Shown here: piece by piece, positions 62,859 to 64,000 of the stretch | How positions within the stretch are numbered: the stretch's first letter is position 1 | Layout of the letters: the number at the start of each line of letters is the position of its first letter | NCBI RefSeq assembly: GCF_905171765.1 | Contig: NC_053393.1 | Location: 65,131,371-65,195,370, forward strand | Reading direction: 5' to 3' | DNA length: 64,000 bases | Source: Bufo bufo | Taxonomy: Eukaryota > Chordata > Amphibia > Anura > Bufonidae | Program-made: the position numbers and the translations under genes | Notes under the pieces: generated by a model | Seen by the model: the letters and a program-made list of their open reading frames with translations, nothing else | Told to the model about the DNA's origin: nothing | Databases searched by the model: none

Positions 62859-64000
62859 TGCCTCCCCCTCCCACTAACTAGCAATACCTGTGGATGGAAG
62901 CATACTTACCTGCACCGCACTTCTGGGTCTCAGCTCTATCGGTCCACCGCTGCGGTCTCGGCACTCTGGTCCCCATCCCCAACATGGATGGACTTCACAT
63001 GTGCCAATGCTGCCAATTAGTGTCCGCAGTAGTAATGTGTCCCCCAGATGTCACATGACCCAGTGATGTGCCCTGTGGGAGACATGTCAATGCTGCGGCC
63101 ACCTGTGACCCCCATCCACTGCAGAAGTTGACAAGCAGGGACCGGAGTGCTGAAACTGTAGAGGTGGATGAAAGCTGGAACCCAGCAAAGGGGATCAGGT
63201 ATGTTTCCACTGGAGCTGGGAGGCAGCTAGAAAGGCTGCCAAAGCTAATATCGAATTTTACATTTGTAGACCACCTAGCCAAAGTCATCCCTTGGTAAAG
63301 ATTTACTTTTATTCTTAAATCTATTTTTAAAAAAAGGACAAAAATAAATAAATAAAAGAATATGTAAGTTGTCCCTGTATAATGACTTTGCCTTGTCCTC
63401 TATTCCACGTCATATTGTTTTTACTAGTATTCTAAGAGATGCATAGTTTATCATACATCCGTCTGACTGTTAGAAACAATGGTCTCCAGATGGTAGCCGC
63501 AATATTAACCTTGAAAACCAAAAACACAATGGACAGTTCAGTCATGCGTAAAAATATATGTTCATAACTCTAATGACTGCATTATCTTTATGACATGTAA
63601 AATGGGACCTAATTATTATTTAATATTATATATATTGTTATGCATTATAATACATATGCTGACTACTTGACCAGCGCATGCCCATTCCAAAAATAAAGGT
63701 GACCCTGTTTTTCATTTTTCTGGTATTGTAAGCAGTATTGATTGACATTGTAAATTACAATTATAGTGATGGATTAATGGGTGTCTATACTTTTTAAAAC
63801 TTTAGGCTTGTGCCCCAGTGAAGAACAGATTTTTGGCCCTCTATTCTCCAACAGCCAACAGGCCAAAAGTCAAGTACATCCCATGTGGCTTGCTACCTTT
63901 AATGGCTAAGTTGGGATAAGTAATGCAGTCACTCCCATATAATCTAATAGGAAGTAGTGCTTGCTGTAGCCCATGGCCTTGAGGGTCTCTGTGCAGCAAA
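62859..64000. other. Unassigned DNA to the end of the window
   Basis: No gene supported. 62885-63210 has GGAAGCATACTTACCTG and an imperfect counterpart CAGGTATGTTTCC, possibly another MITE. The rest is AT-rich single-copy-looking DNA. Confidence 0.4.

Noticed and set aside
1..64000. An undescribed multi-gene system such as a defence or biosynthetic cluster
   Set aside because: Every coding region that could be recognised belongs to a mobile element, and no set of neighbouring non-transposon genes exists in the window.

Overview
The window looks like a gene-desert or intronic stretch of a large, transposon-rich vertebrate genome, most likely an anuran amphibian. The evidence is the repeat complement: several Tc1/mariner types, hAT elements with long satellite-bearing tails, Ty3/gypsy LTR elements, Penelope-like elements with GIY-YIG domains, L1/Tx1-like and CR1-like LINE tails, a tRNA-derived SINE, and many fold-back MITEs flanked by TTAA or TWA. 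No host protein-coding gene, rRNA or tRNA gene could be supported. The coding sequence I recognise belongs to mobile elements.

Layout. 0-7.5 kb: unassigned sequence, a SINE (2.4-2.7 kb), a non-coding TTAA-flanked element (3.2-5.7 kb) and a Tc1 relic. 7.5-23.5 kb: one hAT element swollen by later insertions; its two outer ends carry the same 8-bp target duplication although they lie 16 kb apart. Inside it are a degraded hAT transposase, a young 7.6-kb Ty3/gypsy element (762-bp LTRs with about 5 differences by eye, a 1442-codon uninterrupted pol, gag with one nonsense codon), satellite-like tails, a second TTAA element and a 510-bp palindromic Penelope-type insertion with a hammerhead-like core. 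23.5-34.7 kb: a chromodomain-gypsy fragment, MITEs, a deleted Tc1-like element, and a 5.3-kb TTAA element holding a 9-copy tandem array followed by an array of about 390-bp units in alternating orientation. 34.7-45.4 kb: pyrimidine-rich DNA split by a LINE with a 13-bp target duplication, LTR relics, a 21-bp minisatellite, LINE tails and a solo LTR with a 5-bp target duplication. 45.4-52.4 kb: two Penelope-like fragments head to head, the right one split by an apparently intact Tc1-like transposon (338-aa transposase, DD37E by my count), then a near-intact DD34E Tc1 with one nonsense codon. 52.5-64 kb: a 3.2-kb non-coding hAT-type element made largely of minisatellites, further MITEs, a Penelope tail and unassigned DNA.

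The genes do not form a pathway. What the window records is successive nested insertion. The features most worth following are the alternating inverted array, the candidate -1 frameshift site of the gypsy element, the intact DD37E transposon, and the hammerhead-like Penelope palindrome. All coordinates and repeat comparisons were read by eye without alignment software, so boundaries marked approximate may be off by tens of bases.
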